Part shown: piece by piece, positions 1 through 12,278 of the stretch
Layout: every line of letters starts with the position of its first letter
Numbering within the stretch: position 1 is the first letter of the stretch
Origin: Mercurialis annua
Lineage: Eukaryota; Streptophyta; Magnoliopsida; Malpighiales; Euphorbiaceae
Assembly (NCBI RefSeq): GCF_937616625.2
Contig: NC_065572.1
Span: forward strand, 41,443,653-41,507,652
Reading direction: 5' to 3'
Length of the DNA: 64,000 nucleotides
The notes under the pieces: generated by a model
Told to the model about the DNA's origin: nothing
The model's database searches: none
The model's input: only the letters and a program-made list of their open reading frames with translations
Made by a program: the position numbers and the translations under genes

Positions 1-289
1 CGTTTCACCTTTTTAGCGATTTAAGCCAAACGTTTACAAACGTTACGAAACAAAACCAAACTTTTAAAACGTTACGAAACAAATCCAAACGTTTACAAAC
101 GTTACAAAACAACATGAAACGTTTTCCCATTTTAGCGATTTAAGCCAAACGTTTATTAATGTTACGAAACAAAACTAAACGTTTGTAAACGTTACGAAAC
201 AAATCCAAACGTTTCACATTTTAAGTGATTTAAGCCAAACGTTTACAAACGTTATGAAACAAATCCAAACGTTTCACCATTTTAGTGAT

Positions 290-3200
290 TGAAGCCAAAC
301 ATTTACAAACGTTATGAAACAAATCGACAAGTTTCGAAACACATCAAAACGTTTAAAACATTACGAAACAAATCCAACCGTTTCACCTTTTTAGCGATAT
401 AGGCCTAACATTTACAAAGGTTACAAAACAAAACCAAACGTTTCACCTTTTTAGCGATTTAAGCCAAACTTTTAAAAACGCTAAGAAACAAATCCAAACG
501 GTTCACCTTTTTAGCGATTTAAGCCAAACGTTTACAAATGTTACGAAACAAATCCAAGCGTTTCAAATTTTTAGCAATTTAAGTCAAAAGTTTACAAATG
601 GTACGAAACAAATCCAAGAGTTTCACCTTTTTAGCAATTTAAACCAAACGTTTAAAACGTTAAGAAACAAATCTAAACGTTCCACATTTTTAGCAATTTA
701 AGCCAAACGTTTGCAACTGTTACGAGACAAATTCAATCGTTTCACCTTTTCAGCGATTTATGCCAAATGTTTACAAATGTTATAAAAAAATCCAAACGTT
801 TCACCTTTTCATCGATTTAAGCAGAATGTTTACAAACGTTACGAAATAAAACCAAACTTTTAACCTTTTTTGCGATTTAAGCCAAATGTTTTCAAACGTT
901 ACGGAACAAATCCAAACCTTTCACCTTTTTAGCGATTTAAGCCAAACGTATACAAACGTTACGAAACAAATCCAAATGTTTCACCTTTTTAGCGATTTAA
1001 GTCAAACGTTTAAAAACGTTAAGAAACAAATACAAACATCTCACCTTTTTAGAGATTTAAGGCAAACGTTTACAAAGATTACGAAACAAATCCAAACGTG
1101 TCACCTTTTTAGCAATATAACCAAAATGTGTACAAACATCACGAAACAAATCCAAACGTTTTATCTTTTTAGCGATTTAAGCCAAACGTTTACAAGGGTT
1201 ATGAAACAAATCCAAACGTGTCACCTTTTTAGCAATTTAAGCCAAACATTTACAAACGTTACGAAACAAATAAAAACGTTTCACCTTTTTTGCGATTTAA
1301 GCCAAACGTTTACAAACGTTACTAAACAAATACAAATGTTTCACATTTTTAACGATTTTAGCCGAACGTTTACAAACGTTACGAAACAAAGCCAAACTTT
1401 TAAAATGTTACAAAACAAATTCAAGCGTTAGCAATTTAAGCCAAACATTTACAAACGTTTACAAATATTACGAAATTTCAAACCTTTCACCTTTTTAGCG
1501 ATTTAAGACAAACATATACAAACGTTTCCAAACAAATCCAAACGTTTCACCTTCTTAGCGATTTAAGCCAAACATTTACAAACGTCACGAAACAAATCCA
1601 AACGTTTCACCGTTTTAGCGATTTAAGCCAAACGTTTACAAACATTACGAAACAAATCAAAATGTTTCACCTTTTAGCGATTTAAGCCAAATGTTTAAAA
1701 ACTTTATGAAACAAATCCAAACGTTTCTCATATTTAACAATTTAAGCCAAACGTTTACAAACGTTACGAAACAAATCAAAACGTTACACCTCTTTAGCGA
1801 TTGAAGCCAAATGTTTACAAACGTTATGAAACAAATCCAAACGTTTCCCCTTTTTGGCGATATAAAGGCAAACGTTTACAAACGTTGCGAAACAAAACAA
1901 AACATTTCATCTTTTTAGCAATTTAAGCCAAACGTTTCAAACATTAGGAAACAAATCCAAACGTTTCACCTTTTAGCGATTTAAGCCAAAAGTTTACAAA
2001 CGTTACGAAACAAATCCAAACGTTTCTCATATTTAACAATTTAAGCCAAACGTTTACAAATGCTACGAAACAAAACCAAGTTTTTCACCTTTTTAGCAAT
2101 TTAAGCCAAACATTTACAAACGTTTACAAATGTTACGAAATTTCAAACCTTTCACCTTTTTAGCGATTTAAGACAAACGTATACAAACGTTACAAAACAA
2201 ATCCAAACGTTTCACCTTCTTAGCGATATAAGCCAAACGTTTACAAACGTCACGAAACAAATCCAAACATTTCACCGTTTTAGCGATTTAAGCCAAATGT
2301 TTACAAACATTACGAAACAAATCAAAACGTTTCCCCTTTTAGCGATTTAAGCCAAATGTTTACAAACGTTATGAAACAAATCCAAACGTTTCTCATATTT
2401 AACAATTTAAGCCAAACGTTTACAAACGTTACGAAACAAATCAAAAAATTACACCTCTTTAGCGATTGAAGCCAAATGTTTACAAACGTTATGAAACAAA
2501 TCCAAATGTTTCCCCTTTTTGGCGATATAAAGGCAAACGTTTACAAACGTTGCGAAACAAAACCAAACATTTCATCTTTTTAGCAATTTAAGCCAAACAT
2601 TTACAAACGTTACGAAATACATCCAAACGTTTCCCCATTTCAGCGATTTAAGCCAAATGCTTAAAACGTTACGAAACAAATCCAAACATTTCACCTTTTT
2701 TGCAATTTATGCAAAACGTTTACAAACGTTGAGAAACAAATCTAAACGTTTCACCTTTTTAGCGATTGAAGCCAAACTTTTACAAACATTAAGAAACAAA
2801 ACCAAGCGCTTCTCCTTTTTAGCAATTTAAGCCAAACGTTTACAAACGTTACGAAACAAGTCCAAACGTTTCCCCATTTTAGCGATTGAAGCCAAACATT
2901 TACAAACGTTATGAAACAAATCGACAAGTTTCGAAACACATCAAAACGTTTAAAACATTACGAAACAAATCCAACCGTTTCACCTTTTTAGCGATATAGG
3001 CCTAACATTTACAAAGGTTACAAAACAAAACCAAACGTTTCACCTTTTTAGCGATTTAAGCCAAACTTTTAAAAACGCTAAGAAACAAATCCAAACGGTT
3101 CACCTTTTTAGCGATTTAAGCCAAACGTTTACAAATGTTACGAAACAAATCCAAGCGTTTCAAATTTTTAGCAATTTAAGTCAAAAGTTTACAAATGGTA

Positions 3201-6200
3201 CGAAACAAATCCAAGAGTTTCACCTTTTTAGCAATTTAAACCAAACGTTTAAAACGTTAAGAAACAAATCTAAACGTTCCACATTTTTAGCAATTTAAGC
3301 CAAACGTTTACAACTGTTACGAGACAAATTCAATCGTTTCACCTTTTCAGCGATTTATGCCAAATGTTTACAAATGTTATAAAAAAATCCAAACGTTTCA
3401 CCTTTTCATCGATTTAAGCAGAATGTTTACAAACGTTACGAAATAAAACCAAACTTTTAACCTTTTTTGCGATTTAAGCCAAATGTTTTCAAACGTTACG
3501 GAACAAATCCAAACCTTTCACCTTTTTAGCGATTTAAGCCAAACGTATACAAACGTTACGAAACAAATCCAAATGTTTCACCTTTTTAGCGATTTAAGTC
3601 AAACGTTTAAAAACGTTAAGAAACAAATACAAACATCTCACCTTTTTAGAGATTTAAGGCAAACGTTTACAAAGATTACGAAACAAATCCAAACGTGTCA
3701 CCTTTTTAGCAATATAACCAAAATGTGTACAAACATCACGAAACAAATCCAAACGTTTTATCTTTTTAGCGATTTAAGCCAAACGTTTACAAGGGTTATG
3801 AAACAAATCCAAACGTGTCACCTTTTTAGCAATTTAAGCCAAACATTTACAAACGTTACGAAACAAATAAAAACGTTTCACCTTTTTTGCGATTTAAGCC
3901 AAACGTTTACAAACGTTACTAAACAAATACAAATGTTTCACATTTTTAACGATTTTAGCCGAACGTTTACAAACGTTACGAAACAAAGCCAAACTTTTAA
4001 AATGTTACAAAACAAATTCAAGCGTTAGCAATTTAAGCCAAACATTTACAAACGTTTACAAATATTACGAAATTTCAAACCTTTCACCTTTTTAGCGATT
4101 TAAGACAAACATATACAAACGTTTCAAAACAAATCCAAACGTTTCACCTTCTTAGCGATTTAAGCCAAACATTTACAAACGTCACGAAACAAATCCAAAC
4201 GTTTCACCGTTTTAGCGATTTAAGCCAAACGTTTACAAACATTACGAAACAAATCAAAATGTTTCACCTTTTAGCGATTTAAGCCAAATGTTTAAAAACT
4301 TTATGAAACAAATCCAAACGTTTCTCATATTTAACAATTTAAGCCAAACGTTTACAAACGTTACGAAACAAATCAAAACGTTACACCTCTTTAGCGATTG
4401 AAGCCAAATGTTTACAAACGTTATGAAACAAATCCAAACGTTTCCCCTTTTTGGCGATATAAAGGCAAACGTTTACAAACGTTGCGAAACAAAACAAAAC
4501 ATTTCATCTTTTTAGCAATTTAAGCCAAACGTTTCAAACATTAGGAAACAAATCCAAACGTTTCACCTTTTAGCGATTTAAGCCAAAAGTTTACAAACGT
4601 TACGAAACAAATCCAAACGTTTCTCATATTTAACAATTTAAGCCAAACGTTTACAAATGCTACGAAACAAAACCAAGTTTTTCACCTTTTTAGCAATTTA
4701 AGCCAAACATTTACAAACGTTTACAAATGTTACGAAATTTCAAACCTTTCACCTTTTTAGCGATTTAAGACAAACGTATACAAACGTTACAAAACAAATC
4801 CAAACGTTTCACCTTCTTAGCGATATAAGCCAAACGTTTACAAACGTCACGAAACAAATCCAAACATTTCACCGTTTTAGCGATTTAAGCCAAATGTTTA
4901 CAAACATTACGAAACAAATCAAAACGTTTCCCCTTTTAGCGATTTAAGCCAAATGTTTACAAACGTTATGAAACAAATCCAAACGTTTCTCATATTTAAC
5001 AATTTAAGCCAAACGTTTACAAACGTTACGAAACAAATCAAAAAATTACACCTCTTTAGCGATTGAAGCCAAATGTTTACAAACGTTATGAAACAAATCC
5101 AAATGTTTCCCCTTTTTGGCGATATAAAGGCAAACGTTTACAAACGTTGCGAAACAAAACCAAACATTTCATCTTTTTAGCAATTTAAGCCAAACATTTA
5201 CAAACGTTACGAAATACATCCAAACGTTTCCCCATTTCAGCGATTTAAGCCAAATGCTTAAAACGTTACGAAACAAATCCAAACATTTCACCTTTTTTGC
5301 AATTTATGCAAAACGTTTACAAACGTTGAGAAACAAATCTAAACGTTTCACCTTTTTAGCGATTGAAGCCAAACTTTTACAAACATTAAGAAACAAAACC
5401 AAGCGCTTCTCCTTTTTAGCAATTTAAGCCAAACGTTTACAAACGTTACGAAACAAGTCCAAACGTTTCCCCATTTTAGCGATTGAAGCCAAACATTTAC
5501 AAACGTTATGAAACAAATCGACAAGTTTCGAAACACATCAAAACGTTTAAAACATTACGAAACAAATCCAACCGTTTCACCTTTTTAGCGATATAGGCCT
5601 AACATTTACAAAGGTTACAAAACAAAACCAAACGTTTCACCTTTTTAGCGATTTAAGCCAAACTTTTAAAAACGCTAAGAAACAAATCCAAACGGTTCAC
5701 CTTTTTAGCGATTTAAGCCAAACGTTTACAAATGTTACGAAACAAATCCAAGCGTTTCAAATTTTTAGCAATTTAAGTCAAAAGTTTACAAATGGTACGA
5801 AACAAATCCAAGAGTTTCACCTTTTTAGCAATTTAAACCAAACGTTTAAAACGTTAAGAAACAAATCTAAACGTTCCACATTTTTAGCAATTTAAGCCAA
5901 ACGTTTACAACTGTTACGAGACAAATTCAATCGTTTCACCTTTTCAGCGATTTATGCCAAATGTTTACAAATGTTATAAAAAAATCCAAACGTTTCACCT
6001 TTTCATCGATTTAAGCAGAATGTTTACAAACGTTACGAAATAAAACCAAACTTTTAACCTTTTTTGCGATTTAAGCCAAATGTTTTCAAACGTTACGGAA
6101 CAAATCCAAACCTTTCACCTTTTTAGCGATTTAAGCCAAACGTATACAAACGTTACGAAACAAATCCAAATGTTTCACCTTTTTAGCGATTTAAGTCAAA

Positions 6201-8117
6201 CGTTTAAAAACGTTAAGAAACAAATACAAACATCTCACCTTTTTAGAGATTTAAGGCAAACGTTTACAAAGATTACGAAACAAATCCAAACGTGTCACCT
6301 TTTTAGCAATATAACCAAAATGTGTACAAACATCACGAAACAAATCCAAACGTTTTATCTTTTTAGCGATTTAAGCCAAACGTTTACAAGGGTTATGAAA
6401 CAAATCCAAACGTGTCACCTTTTTAGCAATTTAAGCCAAACATTTACAAACGTTACGAAACAAATAAAAACGTTTCACCTTTTTTGCGATTTAAGCCAAA
6501 CGTTTACAAACGTTACTAAACAAATACAAATGTTTCACATTTTTAACGATTTTAGCCGAACGTTTACAAACGTTACGAAACAAAGCCAAACTTTTAAAAT
6601 GTTACAAAACAAATTCAAGCGTTAGCAATTTAAGCCAAACATTTACAAACGTTTACAAATATTACGAAATTTCAAACCTTTCACCTTTTTAGCGATTTAA
6701 GACAAACATATACAAACGTTTCAAAACAAATCCAAACGTTTCACCTTCTTAGCGATTTAAGCCAAACATTTACAAACGTCACGAAACAAATCCAAACGTT
6801 TCACCGTTTTAGCGATTTAAGCCAAACGTTTACAAACATTACGAAACAAATCAAAATGTTTCACCTTTTAGCGATTTAAGCCAAATGTTTAAAAACTTTA
6901 TGAAACAAATCCAAACGTTTCTCATATTTAACAATTTAAGCCAAACGTTTACAAACGTTACGAAACAAATCAAAACGTTACACCTCTTTAGCGATTGAAG
7001 CCAAATGTTTACAAACGTTATGAAACAAATCCAAACGTTTCCCCTTTTTGGCGATATAAAGGCAAACGTTTACAAACGTTGCGAAACAAAACAAAACATT
7101 TCATCTTTTTAGCAATTTAAGCCAAACGTTTCAAACATTAGGAAACAAATCCAAACGTTTCACCTTTTAGCGATTTAAGCCAAAAGTTTACAAACGTTAC
7201 GAAACAAATCCAAACGTTTCTCATATTTAACAATTTAAGCCAAACGTTTACAAATGCTACGAAACAAAACCAAGTTTTTCACCTTTTTAGCAATTTAAGC
7301 CAAACATTTACAAACGTTTACAAATGTTACGAAATTTCAAACCTTTCACCTTTTTAGCGATTTAAGACAAACGTATACAAACGTTACAAAACAAATCCAA
7401 ACGTTTCACCTTCTTAGCGATATAAGCCAAACGTTTACAAACGTCACGAAACAAATCCAAACATTTCACCGTTTTAGCGATTTAAGCCAAATGTTTACAA
7501 ACATTACGAAACAAATCAAAACGTTTCCCCTTTTAGCGATTTAAGCCAAATGTTTACAAACGTTATGAAACAAATCCAAACGTTTCTCATATTTAACAAT
7601 TTAAGCCAAACGTTTACAAACGTTACGAAACAAATCAAAAAATTACACCTCTTTAGCGATTGAAGCCAAATGTTTACAAACGTTATGAAACAAATCCAAA
7701 TGTTTCCCCTTTTTGGCGATATAAAGGCAAACGTTTACAAACGTTGCGAAACAAAACCAAACATTTCATCTTTTTAGCAATTTAAGCCAAACATTTACAA
7801 ACGTTACGAAATACATCCAAACGTTTCCCCATTTCAGCGATTTAAGCCAAATGCTTAAAACGTTACGAAACAAATCCAAACATTTCACCTTTTTTGCAAT
7901 TTATGCAAAACGTTTACAAACGTTGAGAAACAAATCTAAACGTTTCACCTTTTTAGCGATTGAAGCCAAACTTTTACAAACATTAAGAAACAAAACCAAG
8001 CGCTTCTCCTTTTTAGCAATTTAAGCCAAACGTTTACAAACGTTACGAAACAAGTCCAAACGTTTCCCCATTTTAGCGATTGAAGCCAAACATTTACAAA
8101 CGTTATGAAACAAATCC
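290..8117 (+). repeat. 2597-bp higher-order satellite repeat, three tandem copies
   Basis: The copies span roughly 290-2886, 2887-5483 and 5484-8080, with homology running on to 8116. The junction cannot be placed better than about 287-325 because it lies in satellite. Landmark blocks recur at an exact offset of 2597: 301/2898, 886/3483/6080 and 2751/5348/7945. By eye copies 2 and 3 look identical. Copy 1 differs from them at 713 (G, against A at 3310 and 5907) and 1529 (C, against A at 4126). At 8117 the third copy departs from the pattern seen at 326, 2923 and 5520. Such identity in an array whose monomers are otherwise diverged indicates recent amplification, or an assembly effect. Confidence 0.93.
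1431..2700 (+). repeat. Nested ~665-bp duplication inside the 2597-bp unit
   Basis: An unusual junction, where a monomer is interrupted to give CGAAATTTCAAACC, occurs at 1471 and again at 2136, an offset of 665 bp. The following monomers match one-to-one: a variant with CACCGTTTTAG, then one with CTCATATTTAACAATT, then one with GGCGATATAAAGGC. The two halves differ at many bases, so this duplication is older than the 2597-bp amplification that now carries it three times (also near 4068/4733 and 6665/7330). Confidence 0.75.
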
Positions 8118-10366
8118 AAACATTTCACCTTTTTAGCGATTTATGCCAAACGTTTACAAACATTACGAAACAAATCCAAACGTTTCCCTTTTTTAGCTAT
8201 TGAAGCCAAACGTTTACAAACATTACAAAACAAATCTAAACGCTTCACCTTTTTATCGATTTAAGCCGAATGTTTACAAACGTTAAGAAATTAAACCTAA
8301 CATTTCAACTTTTTAGCAATTTAAGCCAAACGTTTACAAATGTTACGAAACAAATCCAAACGTTTTAAAACGTTACAAAACAAATCCAACCATTTCACCT
8401 TTTTTAGCGATTTATGCTAAACGTTTACAAACGTTAAGAAACAAATCTAAATGTTTCACCTTTTTAGCGATTGAAGCCAAACTTTTACAAACATTACGAA
8501 ACAAAACCAAGCGCTGCACCTTTTTAGCAATTTAAGCCAAACGTTTACAAACGTTACAAAATAAATCCAAAAGTTTCCCCATTTTAGCGATTTAAGCCAA
8601 ACGTTTACAACGTTACGAAACAAAACCAACCATTTCATCTTTTTAGCGATTTATGCCAAACGTTTACAAATATTACGAAATAAATCCAAACGTTTCCCCT
8701 TTTAGCGATTGAAGCCAAACGTTTACAAACATTACGAAATAAATTGAAATGTTTCACCTTTTTAGCGATTTAGGTTGAACGTTTACAAACGTTACGAAAC
8801 AAAACCAAACATTTCACCTTTTTAGCAATTTAAGCCAAACGTTTACAAACGTTACAAAATAAATCCAAACGTTTCCTCATTTTAGCGATTTAAGCCAAAC
8901 GTTTAAAACGTTACGAAACGAGTCCAAACATTTCACCTTTTTAGCAATTTATGCCAAACGTTTACAAACATTACAAAACAAATCCAAATGTTTCACCTTT
9001 TTAGCAATTTAAGCCAAGCGTTTACAAACGTTACGAAACAAATCCAAGCGTTTAATTTAGCAATTTAAGCCACACGTTTACAAACTTTGCAAAACAAATC
9101 CAACCGTTTCCCCTTTTTAGCAATTTAATCCAAACGTTTACAAACGTTACGAAACAAATCCAAATGTTTCACCGTTTTAGCGATTTAAGCCAAACGTTTA
9201 CAAACGTTACGAAACAAATCAAAATGTTTCACCTTTTTAGCGATTTAAGCCAAACGTTTACGAACGTTACAAAACAAATCCAAACGTTTCCCATTCTTAG
9301 CGATTTAAGCCAAACATTTATAAACGTTACAACAAAAATCCAAACGTTTCACCTTTTTAGCAATTTAACAAAATGTTACGAAACAAATCCTAACGTTTTG
9401 CCTTTTTAGAAATTTAAACCAAACGTTTACAAACGTTACAAAACTAATCCAAACGTTTACCCTTTTTAGCGATTTAAGCTAACCGTTTACAAACGTTACG
9501 AAAAAAAACGTTCAAAACGTTATGAAACAAATCCAAACGTTTAAAACGTTACGAAACAAATCCAAACATTTCTCATTTTTAACGATTTAAACCAAACCTT
9601 TACAAACGTTACGAAACAAAACCAATCGTTTCACCTTTTTACTAATTTAAGCCAAACGTTATGAAACTGTCACGACCCAAAATATTGAGCCGAGACCGGC
9701 GCTAGGGAACGGGAGTGGTAGCTCCGGAACCCGTAGCAAGCCTAAAATCACTATTAACTTTTCGCAAAATAATAAATACATAATATTAACACAACATATG
9801 CAAACATAAATATCATATGTATACAAGTATTTACACTAACTATTTTGTTAACCTCGTGGGCTCTAGTTACCGTACCCTGTACGAACTGGCCCCACGGTAC
9901 TATATACATAAAACACGTAGCCGATAAAAGTATAAACAAAACAGCAAGTAATATATATAACCAAAATCTACTGCTGTCTAGGCTACGACTCTGTCGACGC
10001 AGGACCACTACTGCAGCATTCACAGAAGTCAGAGAACTATACATACATAACTGCCTTCCGGATCCAAAATTGGCTTCTAGCTAATTCCACACTCTAAGTA
10101 CCTGAAAGACATCAAAAGTGAGGGGTCAGTATTTGGGAAAATACTGAGTGAGTAGGCACATTACTAATAGTATTGCTAAAACATAACATCGCATACGATA
10201 AAACATATAAGTAAAATCAATAATTGATATCAAAATATAATATAACATGCTATCATATAATCCAAGTATTAGATCCGATTGAAACCCTAATAACAATACT
10301 CAATACGATCCATAATTTATGTACGATTCAATACGATAAATATCAATTCGATCGATCCATTTGGTA

Positions 10367-10495
10367 GGGTCCCGAGATAGTTCAACCGAGTTAAACCTCT
10401 ACCATCGCTTAATCCAAAGGTGTGGGTCCCGAGATAGTTCAACCGAGTTAAACCCACTGGATACGGGTCCCGAGATAGTTCAACCGAGTTAAACC
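10367..10495. repeat. Three-copy ~31-bp direct repeat within the solo LTR
   Basis: A block beginning GGGTCCCGAGATAG and ending GAGTTAAACC occurs at 10367-10397, 10424-10454 and 10465-10495, with unequal spacers. A related triplet, TCCCGAGAG...ACCGAGT, is found at 59766-59895 in the partial gypsy LTR. This makes it a family hallmark, not chance. Its role is unknown. Confidence 0.85.
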
Positions 10496-11266
10496 TTGTA
10501 TCCAATTCGATATACATATTCCAACTTCGATACGAATCGATAAGCGATGTTCGATATTTGATATAATTCCATGACACGATAACAATCTAGACACGCTAGA
10601 CTGACACACTTACCGGTGATCACACAGTCCTATTGACGCCCAATAGGTAGCACGTTTCCTCGGATCACACACTGGTTTCAAAACTATAATAATTCGATAA
10701 ACGATATAATAATCACTAATAACGATAAACGATAATCAATAAAAGCAATTCGATAAGCGATATATCAAATCATATACCATGCGATGTGTTTATTCTAATA
10801 TATCAAAATAATAACTTTTAAATAACAATATACAAAAGTAAAGTGCCACTCACAGAAACCGCTATCTAATCTATGACGTGGTCGATGAAATGATATGCTC
10901 GCACTATCCCACGTCTGGTGCCCTCACCGCTCGCTGACACGTCTGATAAAACGTTTGATGGTCAGACGCGAATTTCATGTTTACATGTATAATACTTTTT
11001 AGTTCTAAGTTTAAGTTGATTGGATTCCACTTCTAGTTTGCTCGTAAACCTGATGATCCTTAGTCGTACTTACGACTTACCAAATACCGTCTCTCAATTC
11101 CGATAACTTCTTAATTAATCCATATGCTTATCTTGATTACTCATTATGTTAATGTTTATTTCTATAATGTCCTTTTAGTATTCATTTCAAGATAATTATC
11201 AGAGTTCTACACCCATATCACGTTATCGGAAGCTATTTTTTGCTCCCGGAGGTCTTGGTCGAGGTA

Positions 11267-11409
11267 GGGCACGTCGTGCCTGTTTGGCACATCGTGCCCT
11301 TCATTCTTCATGAAGGGCACGACGTGCCCTTCACTGGTGCACGTCGTGCACCCCTGTGGCGCACGTCGCGCAACAGCACGACGTGCTGAAGTGCAGCACG
11401 TTGTGCACC
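11267..11409. repeat. Cluster of GCACGACGTGC-type palindromes in the solo LTR
   Basis: About seven near-palindromes of the form GCACGNNGTGC lie in 143 bp, for example at 11269-11279, 11314-11324 and 11375-11385. Many hold ACGT, the core of plant bZIP sites. The complete gypsy LTRs carry a comparable GC-rich cluster built on GCGCCCG (17557-17640 and 25485-25570). A regulatory role is inferred only. Confidence 0.6.
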
Positions 11410-12278
11410 AATCGGGTGTGATATTTCTCGGCATCTCCGGACTATTTACGGAGCTCCAAAACTCCCAAAATCCACACCAATACATACGACTTTATTTATA
11501 CACTTATCGTATCATTTTACAACTCAAAAACGTCAAAAACAACTCGATTCCTAACCGTACGATTTGAACGTAACTTTCTATACAAAACAACCCCTTAATC
11601 TTCATTTTTCGTGGTAAAAACGTGTAACTCACCTTGTTTTGATGCTTGGGAGAGATAGAGGCTTGAATTCCAATGAGATTGACGCAAAAATCGTCCGAAA
11701 CGGACGCCGAACGGCGAAACGGCCAAGTGACGAAGTGAATCGCGAAATGAACTAAATGTCTCGATCTTTCTCTTCTCTTCTCATCCTGATCCTTTTCTTT
11801 CATAATCAATTCCTTATATATCATGACTAAAAGGCCTCTTTGATCCTTGTTTTATTCTTTTGTTATTAACTATCCTTTAAACTTTTCTTTTGTTCAATTT
11901 AGTCCATAACTAAATCGATTAACTCTTTAAGCATAACTTATACGTATTATATATATCCGATAAACAATACGAATCCCAATATTAATATTTTCCCGTCAAA
12001 ACTTATAAATTTCCATTTTTGAGATGTAGTGGTTAAATTACCATTTTAGTCCAAGAACTTCATTTTGTGACTTTTCTTGACATTTTTTCTTTTGATTCCA
12101 ATTCCAACTTTCCAGCTAGGATATAATATAAAATACTGCATCGTTAACTTCTCGAAACCGACCAACTTAGATTTGTGTTAACTTTAACTTCTCGGAAATC
12201 CTTCAGATATCGTCACTCCGGCCACCCAAAACTGGACACGTGGTCGAATTAGATAATTAAATATCTTGGGGTATTACA

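Larger units (their letters stand above)
1..9667 (+). repeat. 60-bp satellite array, forward orientation, segment 1
   Basis: The stretch is made of tandem copies of a 60-bp unit. Taking AAACGTTTAC as position 1, the unit carries AAAC at positions 1, 11, 21 and 31, a TTTTT tract at 43-47 and ATTTAA at 52-57. Between about 881 and 1430 the phase stays fixed over nine units. Copies differ by single substitutions, mostly at CpG sites, and by short indels. A 2597-bp higher-order unit occupies about 290-8117, and the flanks (1-290, 8118-9667) are ordinary divergent monomers. No gene is seen. Long open frames such as 886-1431 only reflect the unit length being divisible by three. Confidence 0.97.
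9668..12278 (-). mobile_element. Solo LTR of a Ty3/gypsy family, 2611 bp, with 5-bp target duplication
   Basis: On the plus strand it starts TGTCACGACCC and ends GGGGTATTACA, giving TG...CA ends. On both sides lies the 5-bp direct repeat GAAAC (9663-9667 and 12279-12283), and satellite resumes in register. The start closely resembles those of the LTRs at 15283, 23211 and 59175, including a shared block that reads ACCGGCGCTAGGG or ACCGGCACTAGGG, and all share a later TTACCGGTG..CACACAGTC-like block. By analogy with the complete element it is read on the minus strand (5' TGTAATACCCC). No gag or pol is present, so this is what remains after recombination between two LTRs. Open frames inside it show no recognisable protein. 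Confidence 0.9.

Noticed and set aside
886..1431. 181-codon open frame repeated at 3483 and 6080, and similar frames across the array, as candidate genes
   Set aside because: They are 20-residue repeats produced by a 60-bp satellite, occur on both strands, start and stop at random variant monomers, and have no domain. Listed only as a finding.
1..9667. CRISPR-like array, because of regular short repeats
   Set aside because: There are no unique spacers: the sequence between cores is itself repeated, and everything else is plant retrotransposon sequence.
9754..11824. Open frames in the solo LTR (including a 106-residue minus frame at 11504-11824)
   Set aside because: They are inside a repeat with clear LTR ends and a target duplication. 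No domain or coding pattern is visible.
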